Shown piece by piece: positions 30,633 through 39,993 of a stretch of 58,965 nt of DNA. Position numbers and translations under genes: made by a program. The stretch is from assembly GCA_028875055.1 (NCBI GenBank), contig JAPPGG010000042.1, positions 1 to 58,965 of the forward strand, read 5' to 3'. Each line of letters opens with the position of its first letter. Within the stretch, counting starts at the first letter, position 1. Below the pieces are notes generated by a model that was not told the origin of the DNA, ran no database searches, and saw nothing but the letters and a program-made list of their open reading frames with translations. Origin of the DNA: Chloroflexota bacterium (GTDB lineage Bacteria > Chloroflexota > Dehalococcoidia > Lucifugimonadales > UBA3495).

Positions 30633-32765
30633 CTACACCTTCTGCTCCACCAGCCCCATTACCGCTAGGATGAACGCGTACTCTTCCGCCACTTCGTAGA
30701 GGCGGTCATACCGGCCCGAGCGGCCACCGTGGCCGGCGCCCATGTTGGTCTTCAGCAGCGCCAGGTTATCGTCGGTCTTCAGGACCCGCAGCCTGGCCAC
30801 GTACTTGGCCGGTTCCCAGTAGGTTACCCGGGGATCGTTGAGGCCCGCCGTCGCCAGGATGGGCGGGTAGTCCCTGGCCGCCAGCTGGTCGTAGGGTGAG
30901 TAGGAGCGAATGTATTCAAAGGCACCTTCGTCTTCGATGGGGTTGCCCCACTCGGGCCACTCAATAGGCGTCAGGGGCAGGGAATCGTCCAGCATGGTAT
31001 TCAGCACGTCCACAAAGGGAACGTGGGCGGCGACGGCGCCCCAGAGTTCCGGGGCCTGGTTGACCACCGCGCCCATCAACTGGCCGCCGGCGCTGCCTCC
31101 GGCAATGGCGATGCGGCCCTCGGAGCCATATCCCTCTTTCACCAGGTGACGGGCAACGTCCACAAAGTCGTTGAAGGTGTTGGTGCGGCGGTCCAGCTTT
31201 CCCGCCTCGTACCAGTGATAGCCCATATCGTCCCCGCCCCGGATGTGGGCGATGGCGAAGATGAAGCCCCGGTCCAGCAGGGACAGACGGGTGGTGGAGA
31301 AGGAAGGCGGTATGGCGTGGCCGTAGGCGCCGTATCCATAGAGGTAAACGGGCGCGGAGCCGTCCACCGGCGTTTCCCGGCGCCGGACCAGGGACACCGG
31401 CACCTCCGCGCCGTCGCGGGCACGGGCCAGCAGCCTCTCGGTAACGTACTCGGATGAGTCGTAGCCGCTGGGCACCTCCTGCACCTGTCGCACCTCCAGC
31501 TCACCGGAGCCCAGGTGATAATCGAACACGGTATTGGGGGTCACCATGGAGGTGTAGTCCAGGCGCAGCGTATCGGTCTGAAACTCCCGGTTCTGGCCCA
31601 CACCGGTTGTGTAGGCATTCTCAGGAAATTCAATATAGGTGGTCTCCCCCGCCCGGTCTATGAGGCGGATGTGGTCCAGGCCGCCAATCCGCTCCTCCAC
31701 GGCAAGGAAGTCCTGGAAGGCTTCGAAGCCCCGTATGTAGTGAGTGTCGGAGGCGTCCACCAGGGGCGTCCAGGCGGCCTCGGTGGGGTCGTCAGCCGGC
31801 GCCACGGCCAGCCGAGTGTTCTTGTGGGTATCGTTGGTGCGGATTACGAAGCGGTCGCCCTGGTGGTCCACCGAATATTCATGGTTGGGGCGGCGGGGAG
31901 CCACCACCAGCGCATCGGCGCCCGGGTCGGCGCTGGGAATGATCCTCACCTCGCTGGTAACGTGGTCACCGGCGCCGATGATGACGTACTCCCTGGAAGA
32001 CGATTCCCCAATCCCTACGAAAAAGCCCGGGTCGCTCTCTTCGTAAATTACGGCGTCCTGGTCCACGGGCCGGCCCAGGACGTGGCGCCGCACCTGCCAG
32101 GGCCGCCAGTTGTCGTCCACCAGGGTGTAGAAGAAGGAGGAATCGTCGGCGGACCATACCACGCCGCCGGTGGTATCCGGTATTTCCTCGGGCAGCAGTT
32201 CCCCCGTCTCCAGGTTCTTCACCACCAGCCTGAACCGCTCGGAGCCGTCGGTATCGGCGCCGTAGGCCATCAGGTTGGCGCCGTGGTTGAGGCCCAGGGA
32301 GCCCAGGCGGAAATATTCCAGTCCCTCGGCCAGGGCCGGTTCGTCCAGGATGGTTTCCGCCTGCGCAGTGGGGCCCAGCCGGGCATCGGCGTCGGAGGCG
32401 GGCCAGCGCAGCCAAACCCGGTACTGGCTCTCCTCAGCGAATTTCCACTGGTAATACCAGTCGCCGTCCTTCCAGGGAACACTGGCCAGGTCGGGCTGCT
32501 GGCGGCCCTTGATTTCCTCGAAAATAGTGTCGGTCAGCCCCTTGTAGGGCTCCATCATCGCATTGAAGTAATCGTTCTCCGCGTTCAGGTAAGCCAGGAT
32601 TTCCTCGTCTTCCACGGTGGGATAATTGGGGTCGCGGAGCCACCGCCACGGGTCATCAATGTTGACGCCGTGGCAGGTATAGCTGTAGGGCCGCTGCGGG
32701 GCCAGCGGCGGAGTTGCTGCCGGCGGCGCAGCATCCGGCGGAACATGGGGTATCGGTTCTGACAT
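30633..32765 (-). CDS. prolyl oligopeptidase family protease (oligopeptidase B-like)
   Basis: A 710-residue S9A serine peptidase that cleaves short peptides. The N-terminal beta-propeller (about 80-430) is followed by an alpha/beta-hydrolase domain. Catalytic Ser is in GGSAGGQLMGAVVN, the region around GLNDPRVTYWEP holds the Asp, and His is in GAGHGGRSGRYDRL. The N terminus is Pro/Ala-rich, with no clear signal peptide, so it is probably cytosolic. The C-terminal codons are duplicated at 30037-30060. Confidence 0.94.
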   Translation of the reverse strand: MSEPIPHVPPDAAPPAATPPLAPQRPYSYTCHGVNIDDPWRWLRDPNYPTVEDEEILAYLNAENDYFNAMMEPYKGLTDTIFEEIKGRQQPDLASVPWKDGDWYYQWKFAEESQYRVWLRWPASDADARLGPTAQAETILDEPALAEGLEYFRLGSLGLNHGANLMAYGADTDGSERFRLVVKNLETGELLPEEIPDTTGGVVWSADDSSFFYTLVDDNWRPWQVRRHVLGRPVDQDAVIYEESDPGFFVGIGESSSREYVIIGAGDHVTSEVRIIPSADPGADALVVAPRRPNHEYSVDHQGDRFVIRTNDTHKNTRLAVAPADDPTEAAWTPLVDASDTHYIRGFEAFQDFLAVEERIGGLDHIRLIDRAGETTYIEFPENAYTTGVGQNREFQTDTLRLDYTSMVTPNTVFDYHLGSGELEVRQVQEVPSGYDSSEYVTERLLARARDGAEVPVSLVRRRETPVDGSAPVYLYGYGAYGHAIPPSFSTTRLSLLDRGFIFAIAHIRGGDDMGYHWYEAGKLDRRTNTFNDFVDVARHLVKEGYGSEGRIAIAGGSAGGQLMGAVVNQAPELWGAVAAHVPFVDVLNTMLDDSLPLTPIEWPEWGNPIEDEGAFEYIRSYSPYDQLAARDYPPILATAGLNDPRVTYWEPAKYVARLRVLKTDDNLALLKTNMGAGHGGRSGRYDRLYEVAEEYAFILAVMGLVEQKV

Positions 32766-33196
32766 GTTGAATTCAGCCTCCCGGCGAAGTGAAAGTAGCT
32801 TGCATTGTTATGTTACCCAAAGAAATGCCTTCTCTGGGACAAAGTTAATCACACTTCAGCTTTAATTCCAACGCTGATGGTACCTGGGAAACCCGCCAGC
32901 GGAGAAGCCCGGCGGGTGACCGAAAGAACCCTCCCGCCTCCCGGTCGCCGGGAAAAGGCCCTCCGGCGGCGGTTTGTGTCCTGTAGTTTTGGTGAATTTT
33001 CGCGGCGCCGGCCGGGGGCAGAGACGGGTTAAACCAGATACGTCATGCACGTTTTTGGAGGGTGAAAGCGCCCCCAGCCCTACCTGAAAACCCGCCTGCG
33101 TCGGCCCATGGCGCTGTCTTGCGCCGCCCCACCCCGGCAGGTAAGCTTTTCGCCACCTGTTCTCTTCGGACCACTTTCCACCACCGGGTAAGCACC
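32766..33196 (+). other. dnaA upstream region, divergent promoter zone
   Basis: About 430 bases lie between the divergent oligopeptidase and dnaA genes. There are GC-rich inverted segments around 32887-32960 (CCCGCCAGCGG/CCCGGCGGG and CTCCCGCC/CCGGCGG). The dnaA frame stays open upstream to 33062, where a GTG touches a GGAGG with no spacing, so it is unlikely to be a start. No known riboswitch was recognised. Confidence 0.4.
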
Positions 33197-34555
33197 TTGA
33201 CAGACAGTTCGGCACAAAACACCTGGACCGCAACCCTGGGGCAACTGGAGATGGAGTTGCCCAGAGCAACCTTTGACACCTGGCTGAAAGACACCGAGGG
33301 CCTGGCCTTCGATGGCATGGACCTGCTGGTCCAGGTGCCCAGCGTCTTTACCATCGCCTGGCTGGAACAGCGCATGTACCAGACCATCCTTCGGGCCCTG
33401 CGCCAGTCGTCGGGAGAGCCGCTGGACGTGCGATTCCGGGTGCCCTCCGAGATAGGCGAGGAAGAGGCCGATCCGCCCCCCGCCGGCGGGGCAGCCAATG
33501 CCAGCGGAAGTCCCGCGCCGCCGGTCCCCATGAACGCCGGGGTCAACTTCGACCGCAAGTACTCCTTCAACAACTTCGTGGTTGGAACGTCCAACCGCAT
33601 GGCCTTCAGCGCGGCCCAGGCAGTGGCCGACGCCCCGGGCCAGGCCTATAACCCCCTGTTCCTCTACTCGGGCGTGGGCCTGGGCAAGACCCACCTGCTG
33701 CACGCCATCGGGCAGGAGGCGGCCCGCAACGGCCACAGCGTCCTCTACGTCTCATCGGAGCAGTTCACCAACGACTTTATCTCCGCCATCCGCAACCGGA
33801 CCACCGAGGAGTTCCGGCAGCGCTACCGCAGCGTGCAGGTGCTGCTCATTGACGATGTCCAGTTCATGAGCGGCAAGGAGCAGACCCAGGAAGGGTTCTT
33901 CCACACCTTCAACGACCTGCACACCGCGGGCTACCAGATTGTCCTCACCTCGGACCGGCCACCTAAGGCCCTGGCGCTGCTGGAGGACCGGCTGCGGTCC
34001 CGCTTCGAGTGGGGCCTCATCGCCGACATCCAGCCACCGGACCTGGAAACCCGCATGGCAATTCTCTCGTCCAAAGCGGACCAGCTGAAGACCATTGTCG
34101 AGGAGAGTGTGCTGGAGCTGATTGCCAAGCGGGTGCAGAAGAACGTGCGGGAACTGGAGGGCAGCCTGAACCGGGTGGTGGCCTATTCCCAGCTAATGAG
34201 CATTCCCGTCACCCTGGAGTCCACGTCGCGCCTGCTGGACGACCTGACCCACGACATTGCGCGGCACGCCATTGACCGCGAGAAGATTCTGGACGAGGTG
34301 TCCCGCCATTACAAGGTGTCCACCGCCGACCTGCTGGGCCGCAGCCGCAGCAAGAACATCGCCCTGGCTCGCCAGGTGGCAATGTACCTGCTGATCTACG
34401 AGCTGGAGCTTTCCCCCACCGAGGTGGGGCGCCTCCTGGGCAACCGGGACCACTCCACCGTCATCCACGGAGCCGGCAAGATCAACGGGGAGATCAACGA
34501 GGACTACCACCTCCGCCAGAATGTGCTTACCATCAAGGAAGCCATATTCACCTGA
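33197..34555 (+). CDS. dnaA: chromosomal replication initiator protein DnaA
   Basis: It binds DnaA boxes at oriC and melts the origin. Domain I begins at 'TWTATLGQLEMELPRATFDTWL'. Domain II is a Pro/Ala linker (about 95-115). Domain III has KYSFNNFVVGTSNRMAF, Walker A GVGLGKTHLLHAI and Walker B VLLIDDVQFMSGKE. Domain IV carries the DnaA signature near LGNRDHSTVIHGAGKI. TTG at 33197 is chosen because translation upstream does not resemble DnaA; it gives 452 residues. Six DnaA-box-like sites lie directly downstream. Confidence 0.97.
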   Translation: MTDSSAQNTWTATLGQLEMELPRATFDTWLKDTEGLAFDGMDLLVQVPSVFTIAWLEQRMYQTILRALRQSSGEPLDVRFRVPSEIGEEEADPPPAGGAANASGSPAPPVPMNAGVNFDRKYSFNNFVVGTSNRMAFSAAQAVADAPGQAYNPLFLYSGVGLGKTHLLHAIGQEAARNGHSVLYVSSEQFTNDFISAIRNRTTEEFRQRYRSVQVLLIDDVQFMSGKEQTQEGFFHTFNDLHTAGYQIVLTSDRPPKALALLEDRLRSRFEWGLIADIQPPDLETRMAILSSKADQLKTIVEESVLELIAKRVQKNVRELEGSLNRVVAYSQLMSIPVTLESTSRLLDDLTHDIARHAIDREKILDEVSRHYKVSTADLLGRSRSKNIALARQVAMYLLIYELELSPTEVGRLLGNRDHSTVIHGAGKINGEINEDYHLRQNVLTIKEAIFT

Positions 34556-34935
34556 TCTTTCCGCCCGCCCAAAATTAACCCTTCGGCCATACAGGCGGCC
34601 CTTCCCGGCATCCTGGCCATTGTGGGGCCCAACGTTGCCCGCCGCCGTTTACCCGTTAATCGTGGATAACTCCCGGTAAACTGTGGATAAACCGTTCTAA
34701 TCCGGGGATAACCCTTCACGGCCCGTTAATTTCCAGGCATGGGTCCGTGGACAGAATTTTCAGGACTCATCCCCTATGGACAATATCCACGAACAGCCCC
34801 AACTTATCCACAGATCTGACCTGTGTCCTCCCCATTCCATGCCAGCATGTCAACCTGCTGATCGTACCGCCGTCAACCTGGTCGTCCACTTATCTACGGG
34901 TTTATTATTCCTGTTATCTAATCTACAATTAACCC
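34556..34935. other. putative chromosomal origin oriC
   Basis: The dnaA-obg gap has two perfect DnaA boxes: TTATCCACA at 34804-34812 and, on the opposite strand, 34682-34690. Near matches lie at 34661-34669 (TTATCCACG), 34703-34711, 34783-34791 and 34890-34898 (TTATCTACG). The last roughly 45 bases (34891-34935) are AT-rich and repeat TTATT/TTATCTA-like motifs, a candidate unwinding element. Location next to dnaA is a common arrangement. Strand asymmetry could not be computed. Confidence 0.85.
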
Positions 34936-36264
34936 ATGATAGATACAGTCAGGCTTAATATTAAGGCCGGGGACGGGGGTAACGGCTGCGTCAGCTTCCT
35001 CAGGGAAAAGTTCCGCCCCAAGGGCGGCCCCAACGGCGGCGATGGCGGAAACGGGGGCAATGCCTACGTGGTTGGCGATGGCTCCCTGAACACCCTCCTT
35101 CACCTGAAATACAACAGCACCATGTACGTTGACCGGGGTGGCCACGGCAAGGGGAAGGGCCAGCGCGGCGGCAACGGTGAGGACACATACATCAAGGTCC
35201 CGCTGGGTACGGTGGTGTGGCGGATGCTGAAGGGCGGCGAGAAGGAATTCCTTACCGACGTTACCGATGATACTCCCCGGATGGTCGCCCAGGGCGGCGC
35301 CGGCGGCTGGGGCAATGCCCATTACGTCTCTCCGACCAACCAGGAACCCATGCTTTCCCAGCGTGGAGAACGGGGCGAGTACGTGGTCCTGTTCCTTGAG
35401 TTGAAGCTGCTGGCCGATGTGGGACTGCTGGCCAGGCCCAATGCCGGCAAGTCCACCCTGATATCCCGCTGTTCCGCGGCCAAGCCCCGCATCGCTGACT
35501 ACCCATTCACCACGGTGGAGCCGGTGCTGGGAGTGGTAAGTACCCGTGGCCAGGACTTCGTGATGATGGAAGTGCCGGGCCTTCTGGAAGGCGCCCACGA
35601 GGGCGTGGGTCTGGGAGACCAGTTTCTGCGTCATGCCGAGCGGGCGCGCCTGTACGTCCATGTTCTGGACGGCCTCTCTGAGGACCCGGTGGCAGACTTC
35701 CACATGATTAACCGGGAGTTGCAGGAGTTCAACCCGGCCCTGGCGCACAAACCCCAGGTAATCGCCGTCAACAAGATGGATGTCACCGAGGTACAGGAAC
35801 GGAGAGAAGAGCTGGCAGTCTCCCTGAAGGAGGCAGCCGCAGAATCGCCGGTGCTTCCCAATGGCTCCGATACCCCGGTGTTCTTTATTTCGGCGGTCAG
35901 CGGCGAAGGGGTCGAGCCCATGCTGGGACAGGTAATCGAAATAATGGAGCGGGTGTCGCAGGCTGAAGCGGAAGCGGAAGCTGCCAAGGATGACGAACCA
36001 ATGGCGGAAGGGGCTCCCACCCGGCCGGACCGGCGTCGCACCACCGCCGAGCCCATCTCCTTCTACAAGGACCGCGGCGTTTACGTCATCAAGTCCGAGC
36101 AGCTGGAACGCCTCAGCGCCCTGGCGGACACCAGGGACTACCGGGTGCTGCTGCAGCTGTGGCGGGAAATGACCCGCCTGGGAATTGCCCGCCGCCTGGA
36201 AGATGCCGGCATCGAACCGGGAGACACCATCCGCATCGGCCGCGCTGAGATGGAATGGTTTTAG
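34936..36264 (+). CDS. obg: Obg family GTPase
   Basis: A ribosome-associated GTPase for 50S maturation and stress response. Its 442 residues show the Gly-rich Obg fold (IKAGDGGNGCVSFLREKF, GGPNGGDGGNGGN), the G domain with G1 ARPNAGKSTLISR, G3 (VPGLLEGAHEGVGLG, with the usual DxPG replaced by EVPGL) and G4 NKMD. The C-terminal OCT domain (GVYVIKSEQLERL through MEWF) is complete. G3 having Glu instead of Asp is notable. It is transcribed away from oriC. Confidence 0.96.
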   Translation: MIDTVRLNIKAGDGGNGCVSFLREKFRPKGGPNGGDGGNGGNAYVVGDGSLNTLLHLKYNSTMYVDRGGHGKGKGQRGGNGEDTYIKVPLGTVVWRMLKGGEKEFLTDVTDDTPRMVAQGGAGGWGNAHYVSPTNQEPMLSQRGERGEYVVLFLELKLLADVGLLARPNAGKSTLISRCSAAKPRIADYPFTTVEPVLGVVSTRGQDFVMMEVPGLLEGAHEGVGLGDQFLRHAERARLYVHVLDGLSEDPVADFHMINRELQEFNPALAHKPQVIAVNKMDVTEVQERREELAVSLKEAAAESPVLPNGSDTPVFFISAVSGEGVEPMLGQVIEIMERVSQAEAEAEAAKDDEPMAEGAPTRPDRRRTTAEPISFYKDRGVYVIKSEQLERLSALADTRDYRVLLQLWREMTRLGIARRLEDAGIEPGDTIRIGRAEMEWF

Positions 36265-36265
36265 G

Positions 36266-36622
36266 ATGGGGATTTTCAACGTAACCATAGCGGTGGCGAA
36301 TGTGAACGGCGACAGCTTCGAGGAGATCGAAGCCACGGTGGACACGGCATGCGATTACACGACTGTGCCCAGGGAAATGTTGCAGCGGCTTGGCGTTCCG
36401 GTAAGCGGAGAGGCCATTTCTGAAATGGCCGATGGCCGACAGGTGCCTTCGGATACCGGCTGGGCTCGAGTCAGGCTGGAGGGACGCGAGGTTTACACGC
36501 CGGTCATATTTGCCGAAGAGGGCGAAGCCAGCCTGCTGGGCGTAACCACGCTGGAAGTAGCCCGTTTGGGAGTTGACCCCACCAACCAGCGTCTGATTCC
36601 CGTGAATCTCCGGCGATACTGA
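36266..36622 (+). CDS. small retroviral-type aspartyl protease-like protein
   Basis: A 118-residue single-domain aspartyl-protease-fold protein. 'ATVDTACDYTTVPREMLQRLG' matches the family's D-T/S-G-A loop except that Gly is replaced by Ala-Cys (DTAC). 'RVRLEGREVYTPVIFAEEGEASLLGVTTLE' matches the second half including the terminal LLG. It would work as a homodimer if active; the altered loop raises doubt. The ATG follows the obg stop by one base, so the two genes are coupled. Confidence 0.8.
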   Translation: MGIFNVTIAVANVNGDSFEEIEATVDTACDYTTVPREMLQRLGVPVSGEAISEMADGRQVPSDTGWARVRLEGREVYTPVIFAEEGEASLLGVTTLEVARLGVDPTNQRLIPVNLRRY

Positions 36623-36740
36623 GAACGGGCAGCAGGGGAATGGTTCCAAGAAAATACAAGGCAAGAAACAAAAGCCGAAAGCTACGGGTCAACCCGGACC
36701 GGACGGACCAACTCCCAAGTCACAGTTCCTAGCTACACAT

Positions 36741-37349
36741 ATGCGCACAGGCATACTAGGCGGCACCTTCGATCCCATCCACCTGGGGCACCTGCTTATC
36801 GCGGAGGAAAGCCGCGTCAGCCTGGGCCTGGACCAGGTATTGTTCGTACCCGCCGGTCGCCCCTGGCTGAAGGAGGGCCAGCCCCTCACCGAAGCCTGCC
36901 ACCGCGTAAAGATGGTTGAGCTGGCAATTTCCTCAAATCCCCACTTCCGGCTGATTCGCAACGAGATTGAACGCCCCGGACTCAGCTATACGGTGGACAC
37001 CCTGGTAGAGCTGCGGGAAGAACTTTCCGCAGACGCTGAGCTGTTCTTCATCCTGGGCCTGGACGCCTTTGAGAGTTTCCACCGCTGGAAGGAGCCCGAG
37101 CGCATTCTGCAACTCTGCCGGCTGGCGGTGGTGAGCCGCCCAGGCTACGGGGACGAGGAACAGGACCGGCTGCTGGCCAGCTACCGGGACCAGGGCGACC
37201 GAATCTGTGTGCTGCCCGTCCACAACGTTGACTTCAGCGCCACCGAAATTCGCCGGCGGGCCGCCGAAGGCATTTCCTTCCGGTACCAGGCGCCGGAGGC
37301 GGTGGAGGCCTACATCATGGAACAGGGCATGTACCGGCAGCGTCCCTGA
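36741..37349 (+). CDS. nadD: nicotinate-nucleotide adenylyltransferase
   Basis: It converts nicotinate mononucleotide and ATP to deamido-NAD in NAD synthesis. Its 202 residues include the nucleotidyltransferase signature GGTFDPIHLGHLLIAEE (HxGH motif), VLFVPAGRPWLK, and the ISxTxIRRR-like SATEIRRRAAEG near the C terminus. It commonly follows obg, as here. ATG 36741 has no strong Shine-Dalgarno. Confidence 0.96.
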   Translation: MRTGILGGTFDPIHLGHLLIAEESRVSLGLDQVLFVPAGRPWLKEGQPLTEACHRVKMVELAISSNPHFRLIRNEIERPGLSYTVDTLVELREELSADAELFFILGLDAFESFHRWKEPERILQLCRLAVVSRPGYGDEEQDRLLASYRDQGDRICVLPVHNVDFSATEIRRRAAEGISFRYQAPEAVEAYIMEQGMYRQRP

Positions 37350-37381
37350 CCCACCTATTTTCTAAAGAGCGAGGAACCCCA

Positions 37382-37954
37382 TTGCAAGAATTTTCTGAAC
37401 GACTGCTGGCCCTGGCCCTGGATATGGGCGCCCTTCGTTACGGTGACTTCACCCTTACGTCGGGAAAGAAGAGCTCCTACTACTTCGACGGACGGCTGTT
37501 GAGCCTGGACCCCGAGGGCTCGTACCTGGCGGGGCGGGCCCTGCTGCCGCTGGTGCGGGACGCCGGCGCCGAGGCCATCGGCGGGCCCACCCTGGGCGCC
37601 GACCCCCTGGTGGCGGCCGTGGCCCTGTGCAGCCACCTGGAAGCGGAGGCCGGCGGAGTTCCGGTACCCGCCTTCATAGTCCGCAAGGAGGCCAAGAGCC
37701 ACGGCATGGGCAATGCGGTGGAGGGGCACCTGAAAGCCGGGGCGAAGGTGGCCGTGGTTGACGACACCTGCACGACCGGCGGCTCCCTGTTCCTTGCCAT
37801 AGAAGCGGCGGAAGCGGCCGGCTGCAGCGTGGTCAAGGTGCTGGCCATCCTGGACCGGAACGAGGGCGGCAGCGAGGAACTGCGGCGGCGCGGCTATGAT
37901 TTCGAGTCTCTGCTGGTGGCCAACAGCAGTGGTGAAGTGGAAGTAGTGGAGTAG
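37382..37954 (+). CDS. pyrE: orotate phosphoribosyltransferase
   Basis: It makes OMP from orotate and PRPP in pyrimidine synthesis. Its 190 residues include FTLTSGKKSSYYFDGRLLSL (orotate loop), IVRKEAKSHGMGN (catalytic flexible loop) and the PRPP motif VAVVDDTCTTGGSLF. The start is TTG after GAGGAAC. The C-terminal extension is short. It is the last gene of an obg-nadD-pyrE run. No other pyr genes are adjacent. Confidence 0.95.
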   Translation: MQEFSERLLALALDMGALRYGDFTLTSGKKSSYYFDGRLLSLDPEGSYLAGRALLPLVRDAGAEAIGGPTLGADPLVAAVALCSHLEAEAGGVPVPAFIVRKEAKSHGMGNAVEGHLKAGAKVAVVDDTCTTGGSLFLAIEAAEAAGCSVVKVLAILDRNEGGSEELRRRGYDFESLLVANSSGEVEVVE

Positions 37955-38140
37955 GGCAGCCCGGGGAGTAGGTTTGTTTCCTTTTTCACCGTATATGGTT
38001 CAAACCCCTGGCTGGCGTTAAGGATTCTTGGCCCCGCGGCATGTTCAGGGCGACATGAGTGATGTTCGGAAGGAACGGCTGGTATGTTGGTTTAGCTGCG
38101 ACATAACGGGTATATTCGGTCCATGGTAGATTAGAAACTT

Positions 38141-38167
38141 CGGGGGCGGGTCATTGACCCGCCCCCG
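38141..38167. terminator. perfect GC-rich hairpin between convergent genes
   Basis: CGGGGGCGGGTC/GACCCGCCCCCG with an ATT loop, an almost perfect 12-bp stem. It lies between pyrE (+) and the peptide-binding protein gene (-), the place expected for a two-way terminator. T-runs are weak on both sides. Confidence 0.6.
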
Positions 38168-38202
38168 CTGGTTTCCGGGGTTTTGCTGCCAGGGGAGATT
38201 GC

Positions 38203-39993
38203 CTATTCCTCGAACCACATTGAGCTGACGCGGATGGTGGGGTCGAGGCGGGGCTGCCACTGGAGCTTGGGATTGACGGCGTACACTACCGGCAGGTCGA
38301 ACAGGGGAAGCATGAACACTTCTTCCCGGAACCGGTCCGCCAATACTTCCAGCCGGTCCTGGCGTTCCTGGCCCGAGGAGGCCAGGGCTTCGTCAATCTG
38401 GTCCTGGATGCCGCCCGGCGAGGGGTCGCAAACTGCGGAGCGCTGGCTGGTGCAGTTCATGTAGTACCGCACCTGTCGCCCGAAGTCCAGCGTCTCGTTG
38501 GAGGGCTGGTTGCCGATCATGTGGAAGCCTTCGCAGCTGGAGTGGCCCTTATCCACGGCGGCAATCATGTCGTCGCGACTGGCCTCGGCGGTCTCCGGGT
38601 TCCGGCCCGACTCCTCGATTATATCCAGCACTGCCTGTCCGACGGCGCACCGCGAGCGGGCGCTGCGGATGGAAGGCTCGACGATCTGAAACTCGAAGTT
38701 GATGCCAACCTCGTTCAGGTAGGCGTGGACAGCCTCGGAAATTTCCGTCTGCTTGGCGACGCGTACGCCCCGGGAGATGAGGGTAATCTTGTTCTCCGGG
38801 TTATAGTTGGCGTCCTGGAGCAGCTGTTTGGAAAGCTCCGGGTTGTATTCGTAGGGGGCCGTGTTTGCTTCAGTTGCCCCGATGATGCCCGGCCAGATGA
38901 TGTTGCCGCGGCAGGTGGTAAGGCCGGCGTACAGGGTGTCCACCAGTTCCTGGCAGTTGACGGCATGGGCTATTGCCTGGCGAACCTCCTTCTTGCTCAG
39001 TTCCGGGTGCCAGGCAGTATCAATCTGCAGGGTGTAGGTCTCGGCGGAGGACCCGAACCGCAGCTGGTCTGCGGGGAAGGCCTCTATCTGCTCAACGCCC
39101 ACGTCCCAGCCCATGTCCGCCTCCTGGGTTTCGACCATGGCGGCGATGACGGTGGGCTCGCCGCGCCACTGCCATTCTATGTTCTTGATCAGGGGCTTCT
39201 GGAATTCAAAGTGGTCGCCCACCGGCACGTAGTCCTCGTAGGCTTCCTGGGTGATGGACACGCCGGGTGTCCAGTCCACATGCTGGTAAGGACCCAGGCC
39301 TATGCTCTGGCCGGCCCGGTCTTCTTCGGCGGTGCTGGCCAGCCAGGCCGGAGCCTCGAAGCCGAGGAAGAAGGCCGTGTTGGGGAAGATGGGGCAGGCA
39401 TCCTGGCAATTGATGTCCACCGTGTAATCGTCCACCTTGACCGACGTATGGGGACCGGTGTAGTTAATGCTGCCACCCTCGGAAGCGGCGCTCCCGTTGG
39501 CGGTAAGGCTGGGCAGCGCGGCGTCGGCATTAAAGGCCTCGCCATTGTGGAACTTGACGCCCTCGCGGAGGTTGAACCGCCAGGTGTCGGCGTCAACCTT
39601 TTCCCAGCCCGTGGTGGCGGTGGTGGGAACGATGCGCAGGTCGTCGCCCGACTGCCAGGTCAGGGGGTCCTGCAGGTTGGCGCGGGTGATGGAAGCATAC
39701 AGAGACCCGCCGATGCTGAGGAAGGAATTGAGGTTAACCGGCTCTTCCGGCACCACCAGAACAATGGAGTCCTGGGCGGTGGCCACATCCTCCGGAAGCG
39801 GCGTAGCCGTGGGGGCCGGGGTTGCGGTGGCGTCCGGAATGGGGGTGGCGGTGGGCTGACCAACCGCCTGGGATGCGGGTTCAGCCGGCGCAGCGGGTTC
39901 CGGTTCGGCGGCGCCTCCGCAGGCAACGATTAGCAGGGCCGATAAGGCCAATAGACCAACAAGCCAAGTGGTAAGGTGTCTCCCGCGTTTCAT
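38203..39993 (-). CDS. extracellular solute-binding lipoprotein, family 5 (oligopeptide/dipeptide type)
   Basis: A 596-residue ABC-transporter binding protein. The N terminus has a lipoprotein signal (TTWLVGLLALSALLIVAC, lipobox VAC), then a Pro/Thr/Ala linker of about 45 residues (ATPTA-type). The SBP_bac_5 domain follows: WRFNLREGVKFHNGEAFNAD, then PYEYNPELSKQLLQDANYNP. ATG 39993 is preferred, with AAGGAG upstream. An extra N-terminal 56 codons in frame are unlikely. No permease or ATPase genes adjoin it. Confidence 0.92.
   Translation of the reverse strand: MKRGRHLTTWLVGLLALSALLIVACGGAAEPEPAAPAEPASQAVGQPTATPIPDATATPAPTATPLPEDVATAQDSIVLVVPEEPVNLNSFLSIGGSLYASITRANLQDPLTWQSGDDLRIVPTTATTGWEKVDADTWRFNLREGVKFHNGEAFNADAALPSLTANGSAASEGGSINYTGPHTSVKVDDYTVDINCQDACPIFPNTAFFLGFEAPAWLASTAEEDRAGQSIGLGPYQHVDWTPGVSITQEAYEDYVPVGDHFEFQKPLIKNIEWQWRGEPTVIAAMVETQEADMGWDVGVEQIEAFPADQLRFGSSAETYTLQIDTAWHPELSKKEVRQAIAHAVNCQELVDTLYAGLTTCRGNIIWPGIIGATEANTAPYEYNPELSKQLLQDANYNPENKITLISRGVRVAKQTEISEAVHAYLNEVGINFEFQIVEPSIRSARSRCAVGQAVLDIIEESGRNPETAEASRDDMIAAVDKGHSSCEGFHMIGNQPSNETLDFGRQVRYYMNCTSQRSAVCDPSPGGIQDQIDEALASSGQERQDRLEVLADRFREEVFMLPLFDLPVVYAVNPKLQWQPRLDPTIRVSSMWFEE

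Noticed and set aside
33062-33196. N-terminal extension of DnaA to GTG 33062
   Set aside because: Residues do not resemble DnaA domain I, and GGAGG directly touches the GTG with no spacing.
37990-38010. tRNA T-arm-like sequence (GGTTCAAACCCC)
   Set aside because: No acceptor, D-arm or anticodon arm can be formed from the preceding 70 bases.
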